Under the pieces are notes generated by a model. That model was not told the DNA's origin. It made no database searches and worked only from the letters and a program-made list of their open reading frames with translations. DNA of 64,000 bases from Liolophura sinensis (Eukaryota; Mollusca; Polyplacophora; Chitonida; Chitonidae). Positions 8,964 through 19,927 of the stretch are shown here, in pieces; the stretch's first letter is position 1, and each line of letters opens with the position of its first letter. Made by a program: the position numbers and the translations under genes. The stretch covers positions 41,134,458 through 41,198,457 of the forward strand of contig NC_088300.1 in NCBI RefSeq assembly GCF_032854445.1, given 5' to 3'.

Positions 8964-11490
8964 TCATATATCTAGGTAAGTGGTGCTCACACCGTCCGGC
9001 AGTACATTACGCTTCCCGTAAAAACAGGTGAAAGCATCTTTCCGTTCCGTGTAGGAATATATGCTGTTCCCCCTCATACGCATACCGCGGTTTACTCCGC
9101 TTGCGCTTTGGTGGTCGCGCATCACGGAGAGGTAGACGTCCTTATCCACTCCCCGAGCGCTAACGCCTTTGCAGGAGAGCTTGTCTTTACTGTTCGACTC
9201 CCCGCCGTAGCAACAGTCTGTCTTCCAACACATACTGACGATAGCGTCACCAGTCCGCTCGACTTTGAAGACCTTGGTAGTGGAGTTATCTATCTCCGTT
9301 TCTCGGTATGGTTCAGCCGGTGGCGGATGGGTACCCCCAGCTGGTGCGACTGCCAGTTTAGCCATTTTTCAGCCAGACGTGTCGCTGTGCCGGAGGGAAC
9401 GAACTTCTCCCCCTCACGTCGCCATCATATGTAGTGACCCGCCGGCATGGGTGAGGCAAGGCAGACAAAGTACAATGCGATAACATCGAACCCAACGATC
9501 CGCTGACAGAGCTTACCTCCCCGTTTACGGGTCACGCCTCGTTCGTGGTACCGATGAAAGATGATGCTTGGCCCGCCCACGATGTTTTACTTTAGGCAGT
9601 CATGCATGTCTGTGTCTTTCTCACTGATGAGCATTAAGTAGCGGAGGGTGAGCCGTGGTATGCTAATACAGTCTTTGAAGACGTCGACGTGCATGGTTTG
9701 GTAGAACACCACCATTTTCACCGCTGCCTCCATGAAGGGAATCACGTCCAGGTTGTTATACCACCGCAGCAAGTCTTTTACGGTACTCAACCCGTGCTTC
9801 CTCTCCTGCAGGGTCTTTTACTCGGCGTCCGTCCACGTCTGTTAGGTCAGATCGTTATCCAAAGTGTGGCCGGGTGGGAGCGCCGTTTCCTCCAGCCGGA
9901 CGAGGGAGTCTATATAGGTGTAACAAAATTTCCCTTTGGTGACGCGACAGTCGTAAGCTTTCATCCATTTGTTGTAACTGTATTTAGGGGCCAGGTAATT
10001 CCGAACGTCAAGAAATTTCAGCTACGGTGTGCTGAGGGCCATGTGGTTATTGTTACACTTGATAACACACTCCAAATCACCGGCCTTGACCAGGTGGGGA
10101 TAAAACTGTTGCTTGATCAATTTCAGGTTGTTGTTGCCCGAGTTGAAGACGAGGACAGGGACCTGGTTGATATAGGCGACGAATTTGTCCCGCACCCGTC
10201 GAGTGTAAGACGGCTTGGTGTCGCTGGGATCGATCGGTTGTCTTACTCGTCCAGGATGTAGGCATAACGCTCGGTGAGATAGGCGCTACTGGTCTCGCTG
10301 ATGGTATTGAGGTAAGCCATCATCCGCTCGACGTGCGCATGGGGATCGCCGGTAGAGATGAAGCATACGGGCTGGTCGTAGTCGGGCACATTGAAGTTCA
10401 CGCTGACACTCATGGGGATGTGTTGGGACGTCCATTCCGTTGAGGCGGTCATCGCTTCCCGGAGGTAAATACCCATGTCCGCCAACACTTCAAAAATAGT
10501 GGGTTTATTGTGGAATACACCCCCGGGTACTTTCGGTGAACGGTGTCGGTGCACGTATGACCATGCCGTCGTAATTTCCATAGCTTATTAAAGCTCTTAG
10601 AACACACTTGACAGGTAAAAGACTGGGCGTAACGCAACATGTCCTTAATGTAGCTGAAATGCGGAATGTGCAGGTTTAACCGCATGGTGGGAGAAGCATA
10701 GCGCTGTGCACTCCGATGGACGAGTTGAACGGAGCAAAAGTTGTCCATGGGGACGAGCTAAATAGGCTCTTCACCGTGTCCAGCGCACTGAGGGATACAC
10801 TGCGGAAATGCCTGTGCTCCATCTGGAACGCCATTCGTGGTAAAGCCGAGCCTGTTTTTCGAACTTTTGGGGGTTGGCCTTGTCTATATGTACAGCCAAA
10901 CAGCGAAATAAAAATAAATAGTCCCTGTAAGTCCCTGTAGCGTGTGCAGCCCCTTGTTCGCCGCCAGGTAAGGCGACAACGTTACCCCACCCTCACCGAT
11001 GGGTTAATAGTTTGTGCACAAAAAACAACACGTTCCTCAAGAGATCCGCGATCCATTTCGTGTTGGGACGTTGTCTTTGCGCCTGGGTGAGTGGATCTTG
11101 GCTTGGGAGATGATCGGTGAGGAGTTCACGCAGGTCAGCCCGATTCACCACGTGGTACTGCGTGTCGAGTACCCGGGCATTGGTGGTGCTGGGGTAAAAG
11201 TACCTTAACTGTCCTATCTCCTTGTGGCGAAGGATATACCAAATTTGTAGTTGACGGTGAAGGCGGTGGGCTGGTCCTCATAAATTGCGTTCAGATAGGC
11301 GGGGATGGCTCCGAGATCACTGAGCCGGTAATTGTAGCGGTCCTGCACCGGCATGCCGCGTTAAAATGACCCCGAATCGAGTGCCAATGCCCCTGATACA
11401 GTTCCCGTAGATCGCTCTCACTGCTAGGCAGAAGATCGTCGAAGGGTTGTGTCGGGTTGGGTTGGAACTGACTCGCCGGGATCTTCCACT
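8964..11490 (-). pseudogene. Polinton protein-primed family-B DNA polymerase, decayed
   Basis: Fragments in order on the minus strand match a Polinton PolB. First come N-terminal blocks (ESDLRELYQGHWHSIRGHF near 11400; RQRPNTKW near 11060). A zinc-finger-like CQVCSKSFNKLWKLRRHGHTC follows near 10640, then VFNSGNNNLKLIK near 10130 in the exonuclease II position. Connector DLLRWYNNLDVIPFMEA lies near 9760. Polymerase motif A appears as GFDVIALY near 9460, where the usual form is D-x-NALY, so the Asn is replaced. A C-terminal block (8964-9365) ends GKRNVLPDGVSTTYLDI. Motifs B (KxxxNxxYG) and C (DTDS) are absent between 9440 and 9365, indicating an internal deletion. Several frameshifts and stops separate the blocks. 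The enzyme would replicate the element with a terminal-protein primer; this copy is dead. Confidence 0.82.
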
Positions 11491-11579
11491 TTTCCTTGAT
11501 CGACTCCTCCGTCTCTAGACTGCTGCAGTCGACGAGCTGGCCTCATTTCCGTTGGCGGTGGTGGTGGGAAAAGCGGATC

Positions 11580-12070
11580 GAATAATAGCCTAAATACAGT
11601 AAAGTATAACTATAGTATCGTAGAGTATCGTATAGTATAACTATAATATTGTATAGTATAGTAGAGTATAACTATAATATTGTATAGCTATATCATAGTA
11701 AAACCAAAGTAGGGGAATGGCACGGTCACATTGCACGGTGACTGGGTGTAAAAGGTCTGGGGCGTGTGATGCCGCGACACCTCCGCGCACAGTGTGTCAG
11801 CTAACGTCCGTGGGGGCTTGCCGAATATTTATAGTCTAGTATAGCTATAGTATCGCATAGTATAGCTATAGTATCGTATAGTAGATTATAGGTATAGTAG
11901 AGTAGAATATAACTCTAGTATAGTATATTTATTCATTTATATATTTGATTGCTGTTTTACGCCGTATTCAAGAATATTTCACTTAGTATAGTATAGTATA
12001 GAATAGCTTAACTATAGTAGAATATATCTACAGTACGGTATAACTATAGTAGAGTAGAATATAACTATAG
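11580..12070. repeat. Degenerate CTATAGTATAG repeat tract
   Basis: Imperfect arrays of (A)TAGTATAG/CTATA units fill 11595-11700, 11835-11930 and 11980-12070 inside the Polinton, interrupted by ~130 bp of GC-richer sequence and by a SINE fragment at 11936-11988. Non-coding. Confidence 0.75.
11936..11988 (-). mobile_element. SINE family 1 fragment nested in the Polinton
   Basis: ATATTTGATTGCTGTTTTACGCCGTATTCAAGAATATTTCACTTA-type sequence matches the 3' part of SINE family 1. The tRNA-like head is missing, so the insertion was 5'-truncated. Confidence 0.75.
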
Positions 12071-12335
12071 TAGATATAAGCGTCAAGTCCGACATTCATA
12101 TACCATTCTTAGTTCGTAAAGGGCGTTCCAAGTCGATAATCGCAAGATCCATTTCCACAACAACGTTTAACACTAACTCCCAAAGACAAAGGTATGTAAG
12201 AAATTATACAAATAAGAAATAAAGCCGATAACACACAAGAGAGAAGCGGTCATCAGTTTTCAATGATGCCGGACAGACAATGAATATTCCGGGCATGAAT
12301 TCCATATCAAATTCGTTCAAATTCGTAGTCCGTGA
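12071..12335 (+). repeat. Dispersed ~260-bp repeat, copy C
   Basis: Closest match to copy A: both share the run GCAAGATCCATTTCCACAAC and the downstream AACACACAAGAGAGAAGCGG. The similarity to copy D continues past 12335 through CAAATAACAATTAAACAAG to about 12380. Confidence 0.85.
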
Positions 12336-12799
12336 ATGAGTTCCAGGTCAAATAACAATTAAACAAGTATCTCAGTCGCACCTTCTCATGTAGGTGCAGA
12401 AGCGAATAGCGACGGGCGACGATCTAGCGAGCATTATGACAAGTGGGCTTAGATTAGCCATACAGCGCCATCTATGATGTCCCAATAATTATTATTTTAT
12501 TCATACATCAAAAGGTATGACTGCCAATACCAACAGATAATTGTGTGACATGACAAGCTATTCTATCAGACGATTCAGAAGCTTGAGACCACGTGAAATC
12601 TCTGGTTGCAAACAGGGTGGGTGAAATAATTCGTCTCGCAAAAAAAAATATTACATAGGAAAATGCCTGTTGTCAAATCGATGTTAGCGACTCATGTGAT
12701 GTGTGATGTTGTGATGATGATGATGCACGACTCCCTCATCCTCCTCGCCCATTGTACGACGCAGCGCGGACCTAAACGAAATAGCCGAGCGGGAAAACA

Positions 12800-12943
12800 C
12801 AGCTGCTCTCCCGCGTGACATCAGTTTTGGTACGAAATGGAGCTCACCCATTTGTCAGCATGCAGGAGCGCAGACTCAACGATATGCAAATCCCTTCACA
12901 AATCCCTCCACAATGAGACATGTTTGCAACATTCTATACTACT
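12800..12943 (-). repeat. Right terminal inverted repeat of the Polinton
   Basis: The reverse complement begins AGTAGTATAGAATGTTGCAA and matches the left arm from its first base. Only one copy of the AATGGGTGAGCTCCATTTCG motif is present, against several in the left arm. It ends at the GTAGCC target-site duplicate. Confidence 0.88.
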
Positions 12944-13700
12944 GTAGCCGTCAAACACGACATTCTCACATGTTTTTGCGTGAATGTGTATTTATTCATG
13001 AAGATGCAATCACTTTCGAAGGTTTTCTTTTATGCAGACACGCTCTTGCAGCATTTGCCGATAACAATACAGACACGCATCTGTCAAAATGCAAAAGAGC
13101 AAAAACAGATAACAGTTGCATTTATGCTATACCGTGAAAACAAAATTTAATGCATAACCAACTTGAATTTCCAAAATAAATCCTAAAAACCTCTCCTTTA
13201 AGGTCAACTATATGATACCGAATAATATTCTAACTGATTCTGCAAATGTTCTATTAAAGCGTAGGCCCTAATTATCCTTAAAAGGGTGTCAAATTCACAT
13301 CAAACCAGTTTTATGTGATAGAGTTAGGTTGAGATGCAATGGGTGAATGCATATTTCTAAAATAACGTAATCAAATGATATTCGATTTCACATACAAGTT
13401 TACAGTAAATAAATCAGAAGAATTTACATAAAACATGGAATGTGATGATATAATATATATCATTTTCATGAGCAGCGTCAAAAATGTGCTGACGTTCGTA
13501 GCAGTGTGCTAGGGAAGATTAAAAACAATTACTGGGTACAAAACTTTTTGATTTTTATCATTGATAAAATGAAGACACCGATAAGTTTAAACCAGCGAAT
13601 ATCTTACATACTTTGTCAAAAAAACATTCCAGATTTGCACTAAATTGGAAATAATAAAGAAAAAGGTAGAGATTTAAAAGCTAAATTAGGCTTTGCATGA

Positions 13701-13701
<1 letters not shown>

Positions 13702-13770
<69 letters not shown>

Positions 13771-13802
13771 AATTCTCCTCACCAGGGGATCTTTATTTCT
13801 TC

Positions 13803-13872
<70 letters not shown>
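13702..13872. repeat. Paired (TA)n microsatellites
   Basis: Two long TA tracts (about 13702-13768 and 13805-13872) are separated by a 36-bp non-repetitive spacer. They create spurious Ile-Tyr ORFs on both strands. Confidence 0.97.
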
Positions 13873-13874
<2 letters not shown>

Positions 13875-16114
13875 TCTGTAAATGACGAACTAGAAAATAA
13901 CAGGCATGCACAGCAACTTTTGTCAGTCGATTTAATATAATCATGCAATGGCATTGTCCATTTATTTGCGATATATACATGTATACCTGGGGTAAGATAA
14001 GCCAGCACAGATTTTATCGACAGTCTCCATTATTTGCCGCAATAAATTAAATGATAAAAAAGAAAAATATATTTACAAGAAATAATTACAAAGAAAATTT
14101 TCTCTTTTTTTTTCCTATGCAAACTCAGGATGCAGGACTTTAAATTAACAATATTCAAAATAGGCCTATCTCAAATATTTATAAGTTTATCCCTTGAAAT
14201 TAAATATAGCCTTATACATCTTATAACGAAATTGTCCGTTTAATTAATGAATGCCATTAACAATGGCAACCAATATGACGATATAAACAACTTGTGATGA
14301 CCACGTACCTGTAACCTAGCTATACTTGGATTATATATAGTATCCGCCTTACAACACTCTCTATCCAGACATCTTCCCGGCCTAGGGTTGTACATACAGC
14401 CTAAATCAGAATTCATACGACGTCTTTATAGCGGACTGCATGACATACTGTATTTTCATGTATGATAAGCTCTTATTACATGTTAGACCTACTTACCTAT
14501 ACGAGAGGGTTTCGAGGCGTAACGTGACGCTTTATAGCGGAATCCAGGGGGTAGAGGATGATGGAGAGGGAGGGTGAGAAGAGACAGAGAGGGAAGTAAT
14601 TACTTGCCGTGAGATTGTAGTTTTGTTTCGACCATTTAAATTCCGTATGCATGTGAAACAGATACATTTCCGTATGTATGTAAAATAGATATCAATCCGT
14701 ATAATGATATTGTACGTAGGACTTCACCACCACTCAACAGGCTATATAGCTACCTAGTTGTAGACGTGTCTAAATGAAGATGCGTCAATCAATCAGCCCA
14801 TTCAGATCGCATAAAGTATGCATGCATATAATATTAAGATGTGAAGAAAGCTAACAACGAAGTAACTATACAGTACAGACTGATTTCAAAAGATGTATAA
14901 AATTCTGCCTCCGTGTGTTTATTTACACATGCGTATCGGAAATAATAAAATAACCCAACTTGATCAGTGAAGATCAGTGCAAGGGACATAACCCTTGGTT
15001 GAAAAGGGAAAGAGAAGTTGTTCAAGAGTAGTGTTCCCTTTGGCTGGTTGATGTTTCAGAATACAGTTTTGGTGCTATCTCGCATCATCTTTCATAGCTA
15101 CTCAACAAGGGGCTTTCACCCGCCGAACACTATATACATACTTTGTTCAGACCGCTAGACCTTCGTTCGCAGGCTCAACAGTGAGTACCGTAGGCCTACG
15201 TAGCATTAATTCTGAGACTTAATAGTCTCAAACCTGAAGCAACATTGGTGAGCAAGAAAGTCATTTTCGAAAAAGTACTGTTGTGCAATTGTAAAACAAT
15301 TCAGTCAACTCTCTGTGGATTCTTAAAAAATCCAAACGTCTCACTGAAATACTTAGTACACGTACCGTATAACGACATTTCCCAACTCTCTATACTTCTA
15401 TTCCTCGCAGATTCAATTGACAGAAGTTCATCACTAATGGTGTCGTTGAATGAACCCCTACATCAATATCAAAGGTAGCAAAGCCTTCTTAAATTCCACT
15501 ACATACAAGGGTTACCATTCATTGAGTGCTTCGTTCTTCATCGAGTTGCTAAAGTTTATCCTTCATAACATCTATCGTACGTGAAACTCGGAGAAATCAT
15601 ATATCAACAATGTATATCAATGGGTGCAAATTATGCCCCCCCCCCCCTTTTGGTGGCCTATACTTGTTTTCGTATGAATACTATACTATATGTATAGAAA
15701 TTATTATCTTTACCGGGCCCGATCTTTCAAATTAACTAAACAATATATTGATTAGCTGACTGTAAATAATCCATATATAGGCCTATATAGCTGTGAAAGA
15801 TATCCACCATTCGATATCAAGGCTTGGAATTTAAAGTAAACTATGTCTGAAGACTCTCTCTGATCTAAATCTGTATTATACAAAGACCAAAAACGGTTAC
15901 ATGTCTCGCTGACTTTACGACAAGAGGAATAGTCTCAGTTTTAACATTGTAAATTTCCTTTTACCTGGATAGCAATTTACCGATGTGAGATATGTATGCC
16001 CCGCCTTGCAGCAATTGTCAGATCACGTTTATTGTGTGACGATTTCCTTCAACGTCACAAGTTAATAGTACTACAAACACTGGTTTGTCAAGGATATTCC
16101 ACCAAATGCCCTCA

Positions 16115-16330
16115 CTCTAAGTTTCTTAAATTATATAATGAGTATAATTCTCAATTTCCTAGAGCATCCCTTGCGTCTTTCCAACATTATTGAAAACTGT
16201 TGACTCCTTCTCTTTGCATGATTCCGTCATTGTTTCGTACTTTCTCTACTTTCTGAGTTCTTGTTAGGTTTCTGTTAAACGTCGTTTTGGGAATTGGCCT
16301 TGCTGTTATTGACTTGGAAGGTCCCTTTTA
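16115..16330 (-). repeat. Diverged copy E of the dispersed repeat plus adjacent Polinton-like segment
   Basis: 16180-16325 aligns with 8700-8850: both contain a TTAAACGTxGTTxTGG block, an ATT-GACTTGGAA-GTCC block, and a preceding ATTGAAAA...GACTCCTTCTCT / ATTGAAAA...GACCGCTTCTCT block. Just upstream, FLKLYNEYN is encoded on the plus strand at 16115-16143, and FLKFYNEYN occupies the same relative place at 8401-8430. The fragment therefore appears collinear with 8400-8880. Confidence 0.5.
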
Positions 16331-17466
16331 ATTTACGACTGATACACGAATGCCTGTTTCGTCTCATACAGATTGATCAGTCAGGTACGGTTGCAGTACG
16401 ATGCACCCGGGAGTCTCCCTCAGGGTGTGCCACGTTTCTTCCACCATATGTATACCTGACCTTTGTCACATCATTGAAATTGCAATAGTTTGGTGGACAA
16501 AAACAAACAAATGAATGAATATAAATGTAAACAAATAATGCTACCTTGCTGACAATCCATTCTGAAATCCGTTCTTTTCCTATTCCCAGCAAACTAATAA
16601 ACTGACACGTAAAATCACAAGAAGTTCTGAATGGCCTTCACCTTTAGTAGAATTTGCAGCAGTTTAATATTGTCACGGGAATTTTTTCCACTCGTTGACA
16701 CTGTTCAAGTGCAGAGCGATTATATTTCCTTTTTTACTCTGAAAGTCTGTAGTGAGCATACCCGGTCTCACGAACTCATTCACCCTTAAAGCGCCTTGTG
16801 AATTCTGGTACAAACCATGGAACGATGTAAACATTTACACTAAACTTGTGGAGGCACCGCTAAAAATTTGGAGTTCGAAGTAGATTGCATTCTTTCTTAT
16901 TTAAATAACCCTGTTTCCAAATTCAAGATTGAAGAAAGAACATGAATTCCAGTTGTGAAATAAATATGAATAAAAAACAACAACAGTTTTATTTCCCCTA
17001 TGTACGTTGATGATAAACATGTGGTGGTGTTTTCAGTTCATCAGAACACAGCACAATATCATTATTTCCCCAGGGGTTCTTCAGTTCCCGATACTTCCTA
17101 CTAGTATCTACGGAGGCCCTATCCACACTAACGTTAAAACTTCGGAAATTGACGCTGACGCCGAAACAGTTTGGCACTACTTGTTCAACAGTTTATGGTA
17201 GGCATTTACCGAGATATGATTTACTGTGAGATTGTTTACTGTATTTTGACTTAAGCACAGATGCGCATGCTGTGTAAGGCCTACTGTTCGGCCATCTGTA
17301 GAGACCACCTCATGAACATTCATTCTGCCGCTCCTTTTATAGATTTTCAACAAAGTAGTAGGCCTACGGAATACAGCTATGTGATTCGCTAACCAGCAAA
17401 ATTGCTGCACGTCAGTCACAAACCTGCTACAATCGTATCACTATCATTTACATTTTGTGAGGCGGG

Positions 17467-18628
17467 TCGGAAGTGCCGGCGACGTCACCAACCTAAAAAG
17501 ACAGCGTGGGTGAAAGAAAATGGCGGCGCAATGTTAAATCAATGGGCGATGTGAAAGAAAATGGCGGCACCGTAGTGTTTTTTCTGGCGCTGTCAGTAGA
17601 TCGTGAAAAACGTTACGTCTTTCCATGGTCAGAGCATTCATTAACTTCTCCCTCTAGATAATACTTCCTGAGAAGGGTGGTATTTGATTTCTGGCTTTTT
17701 TTTTTGTTGTTTTTTTTGTTTTTCGAACAAGTAGGCCTATATAGACCTATGGTATGTGTATTTAGCCTACACACAAAGACAGCGCTAATTAGCCCACTGT
17801 ATACGCGAGCATGCGCTTGGGATGGAGGAAAAATCGCTCAATAAATTCACCTGATGATTTAAATCAAAACAAAAATAATTGATTTGCAATAACCAGTATA
17901 TTAATTTTTGTTATTCGTGTTAATGTGCTAATTGTACAGGCATGTAATGATATCATTGTTTGAATCGCACCTTGTGGAAATGTTGTAAACAAACTATTCC
18001 TGTATCCAACGAATGGAAGAACTATATATGGCGATTTCTTGAAACCCTGGGGGGTATTTGTAGAGCTTTTCACACATTAACACACTGACATTTTAAACTA
18101 CAGGTGTTTGTAGTCACCGTAGTGAAGCCATGCTCAAGAGATTGCATGACTATAAGATATTTTGAAATGGTAATGTCTTTTCAGACCTTTGTTTATTAAT
18201 TAATTTATTAATGTATTTATTGTTGAAACTAGATATAATATCTATATATAAAATATAGTATTGCTTTTAAATAAATTGCTGATAAAGAAAATCATGATAT
18301 CGACATGTAGACCTACATTTAAAACATTAAGGGCAGTATTTCATAACTAGGTCTAATAACTATGCACGGAGGCTGTATATACTTGCCCGAAAAAAAAAAA
18401 AAAAGCCAGAAATCAAATACCACCCATCTCAGGAAGTATAGTCTAGAGGGAGAAGGTAATGAATGCTCTGACCATGGAAAGACGTAAAATTTTTCACGAT
18501 CTATTCTGCTTATTTCAGCTGACAGCGCGAGGAAAAACGCACATCGCCCATTGATTTAACATTTCGCCGCCATTTTCTTTCACACACGTTATCTTGTGCT
18601 AGGTTGGTAACGTCACTGGGACTTCCGA
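17467..18628. mobile_element. Fold-back element with 239-bp inverted arms
   Basis: 17467-17705 and 18390-18628 are inverted copies of each other, both 239 bp. Each arm starts TCGGAAGT at the outer end and finishes in a poly-T/poly-A run at the inner end. Shared blocks include GTTAAATCAATGGGCGATGTG, TCTTTCCATGGTCAGAGCAT and GGTGGTATTTGATTTCTGGC. The ~680-bp interior has no ORF of note. No target-site duplication is obvious, so classification (MITE-like fold-back or two inverted insertions) is open. Confidence 0.8.
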
Positions 18629-18697
18629 CTCGTCGTACAGAACCATTGACGTCGAAGATAAGTTTTTTCCCTCCAAACGTTTAAAACTCCTCAAGTA

Positions 18698-18890
18698 TTT
18701 ATTTATTTGATTGGTGTTTTACGCCACACTCAAGAATATTTCACTTATACGACGGCGGCCAGCAATATGGTGGGAGAAAACCTGACACAACCCGGGGGAA
18801 ACCCACGGCCATCCGCAGGTTGCTGCCAGATCTTCCAAATTACGACCGGAGAGGAAGCCAGCATTAGCTGGACTTGAACTCACAGCGACC
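18698..18890 (-). mobile_element. SINE family 1 (copy 2), 5'-truncated
   Basis: (TTTA)n tail at the left, then GATTGGTGTTTTACGCCACACTC and the CCCGGGGGAAACCCACGGCC block. It ends after the B-box-like ACTTGAACTCACAGCGACC without the rest of the tRNA head. A perfect 12-bp duplication ACTCCTCAAGTA flanks it at 18686-18697 and 18891-18902, proving a truncated retrotransposition. Confidence 0.92.
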
Positions 18891-18902
18891 ACTCCTCAAG
18901 TA

Positions 18903-19927
18903 AAGTCAGACTTAAAAATTAACAATTAAAATCACCAAAAATCATAATAATTCCTTTTATCAATGACGGTAATTAAAAAGCTTATCTCACATCTAGAAGA
19001 GTCGATGTATGCTTAAAAATTACCATAGGCCCTATGCGTGAAACCTGCCTGTCTCAAGAAAACAGTGGGACCTCATTTTCAGGAGTAAACTTTACGAAAA
19101 ATGTACATTTAAACGATGCCATAATGAGTAAGTACTGCTATGAAACGCTCCCTAAAATATATCTACCACATACTCAACCATCTTTTATCAAATCTAACTT
19201 TTAAATTTCAAGGAAAACTTTGCCAAAACAAAGTTTACACTCGGAGAATATCTACAACAACAACAACGTAATGCTAAATCCTCGACCGATGTCGTTGTTA
19301 TAACCACACAAATCCTACTCTAAGGCGACTTCCACGACTTACAACGTGAGAGTGAACCCTCACTGCTCTATAATAGTCTCAGAATGACCCAAGAATAAAA
19401 CTATGGTTACTTCTTGCCTTAAATGTCTAGAAATGCCTTCATGTTCAACTACGAATGGGAACTAACAACAAAATCTAGTTCTCCAGGATCGAAAACTCAG
19501 CCAATGTTACTGTTTAAAACGTCAGCAGTTGTTATCTTTTAAACAGCAAGTGACTATAATATTCTTCATTCATAGTGAAAAATAGACTTACAAGAAGCTA
19601 TATCTCAAATGTCAAATACTATACTGGCATCAATCAAGCAATCATGGGGCTACGCCCATATATACACAAAAGGGGTGGAATAATAAGCAGCCGCAATGAT
19701 TGAAATATGCTTATATCCAGAGTTAAACTCTGCTATAACTGACCAATACTGACTAGCAGTCAAATCCAGTCATGGTATCAGTCCCGAGATATATGAATAT
19801 GTTCTGTTTACTGTCAATAAAAGTGTTCCCTGAAATAATGAGTATAATTAAAGTTCTATTGTCTTATGATGTTACTACTGTCGCTGTATCTACAGACATG
19901 TTAAATGTTAAATTTGTCACAATATTA
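18903..19927. other. Non-coding stretch, no gene seen
   Basis: AT-rich unique-looking sequence with no ORF above chance and no recognised repeat. Confidence 0.5.

Larger units (their letters stand above)
5795..12943. mobile_element. Degenerate Polinton/Maverick element (7.15 kb)
   Basis: Both ends begin AGTAGTATAG... in inverted orientation and are flanked by GTGGCC (5789-5794) and GTAGCC (12944-12949), a 6-bp duplication with one mismatch. AG...CT ends and 6-bp duplications are known for Polintons. Inside are remnants of the expected gene set: retrovirus-like integrase, A32-type packaging ATPase, a small hydrophobic peptide, and protein-primed PolB on the opposite strand. Autonomous members are usually 15-20 kb, so more than half is missing, including any recognisable major capsid, minor capsid or protease gene. 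The body looks visibly richer in GC than the flanks. All genes are broken, so the copy is dead. Polintons are the endogenous relatives of adintoviruses. Confidence 0.9.
12950..17466. other. Gene-poor AT-rich stretch
   Basis: No gene seen. Two (TA)n tracts and a diverged copy of the dispersed repeat are listed separately. Short ORFs at 12913-13150, 15245-15478 and 17007-17201 lack motifs. A run of C lies at about 15637-15647. Confidence 0.5.

Noticed and set aside
9689-10261. 190-codon plus-strand ORF inside the Polinton
   Set aside because: Antisense shadow of the PolB pseudogene, whose minus-strand blocks match the family.
13693-14008. Tyr-Ile repeat ORFs on both strands
   Set aside because: By-product of (TA)n microsatellites.
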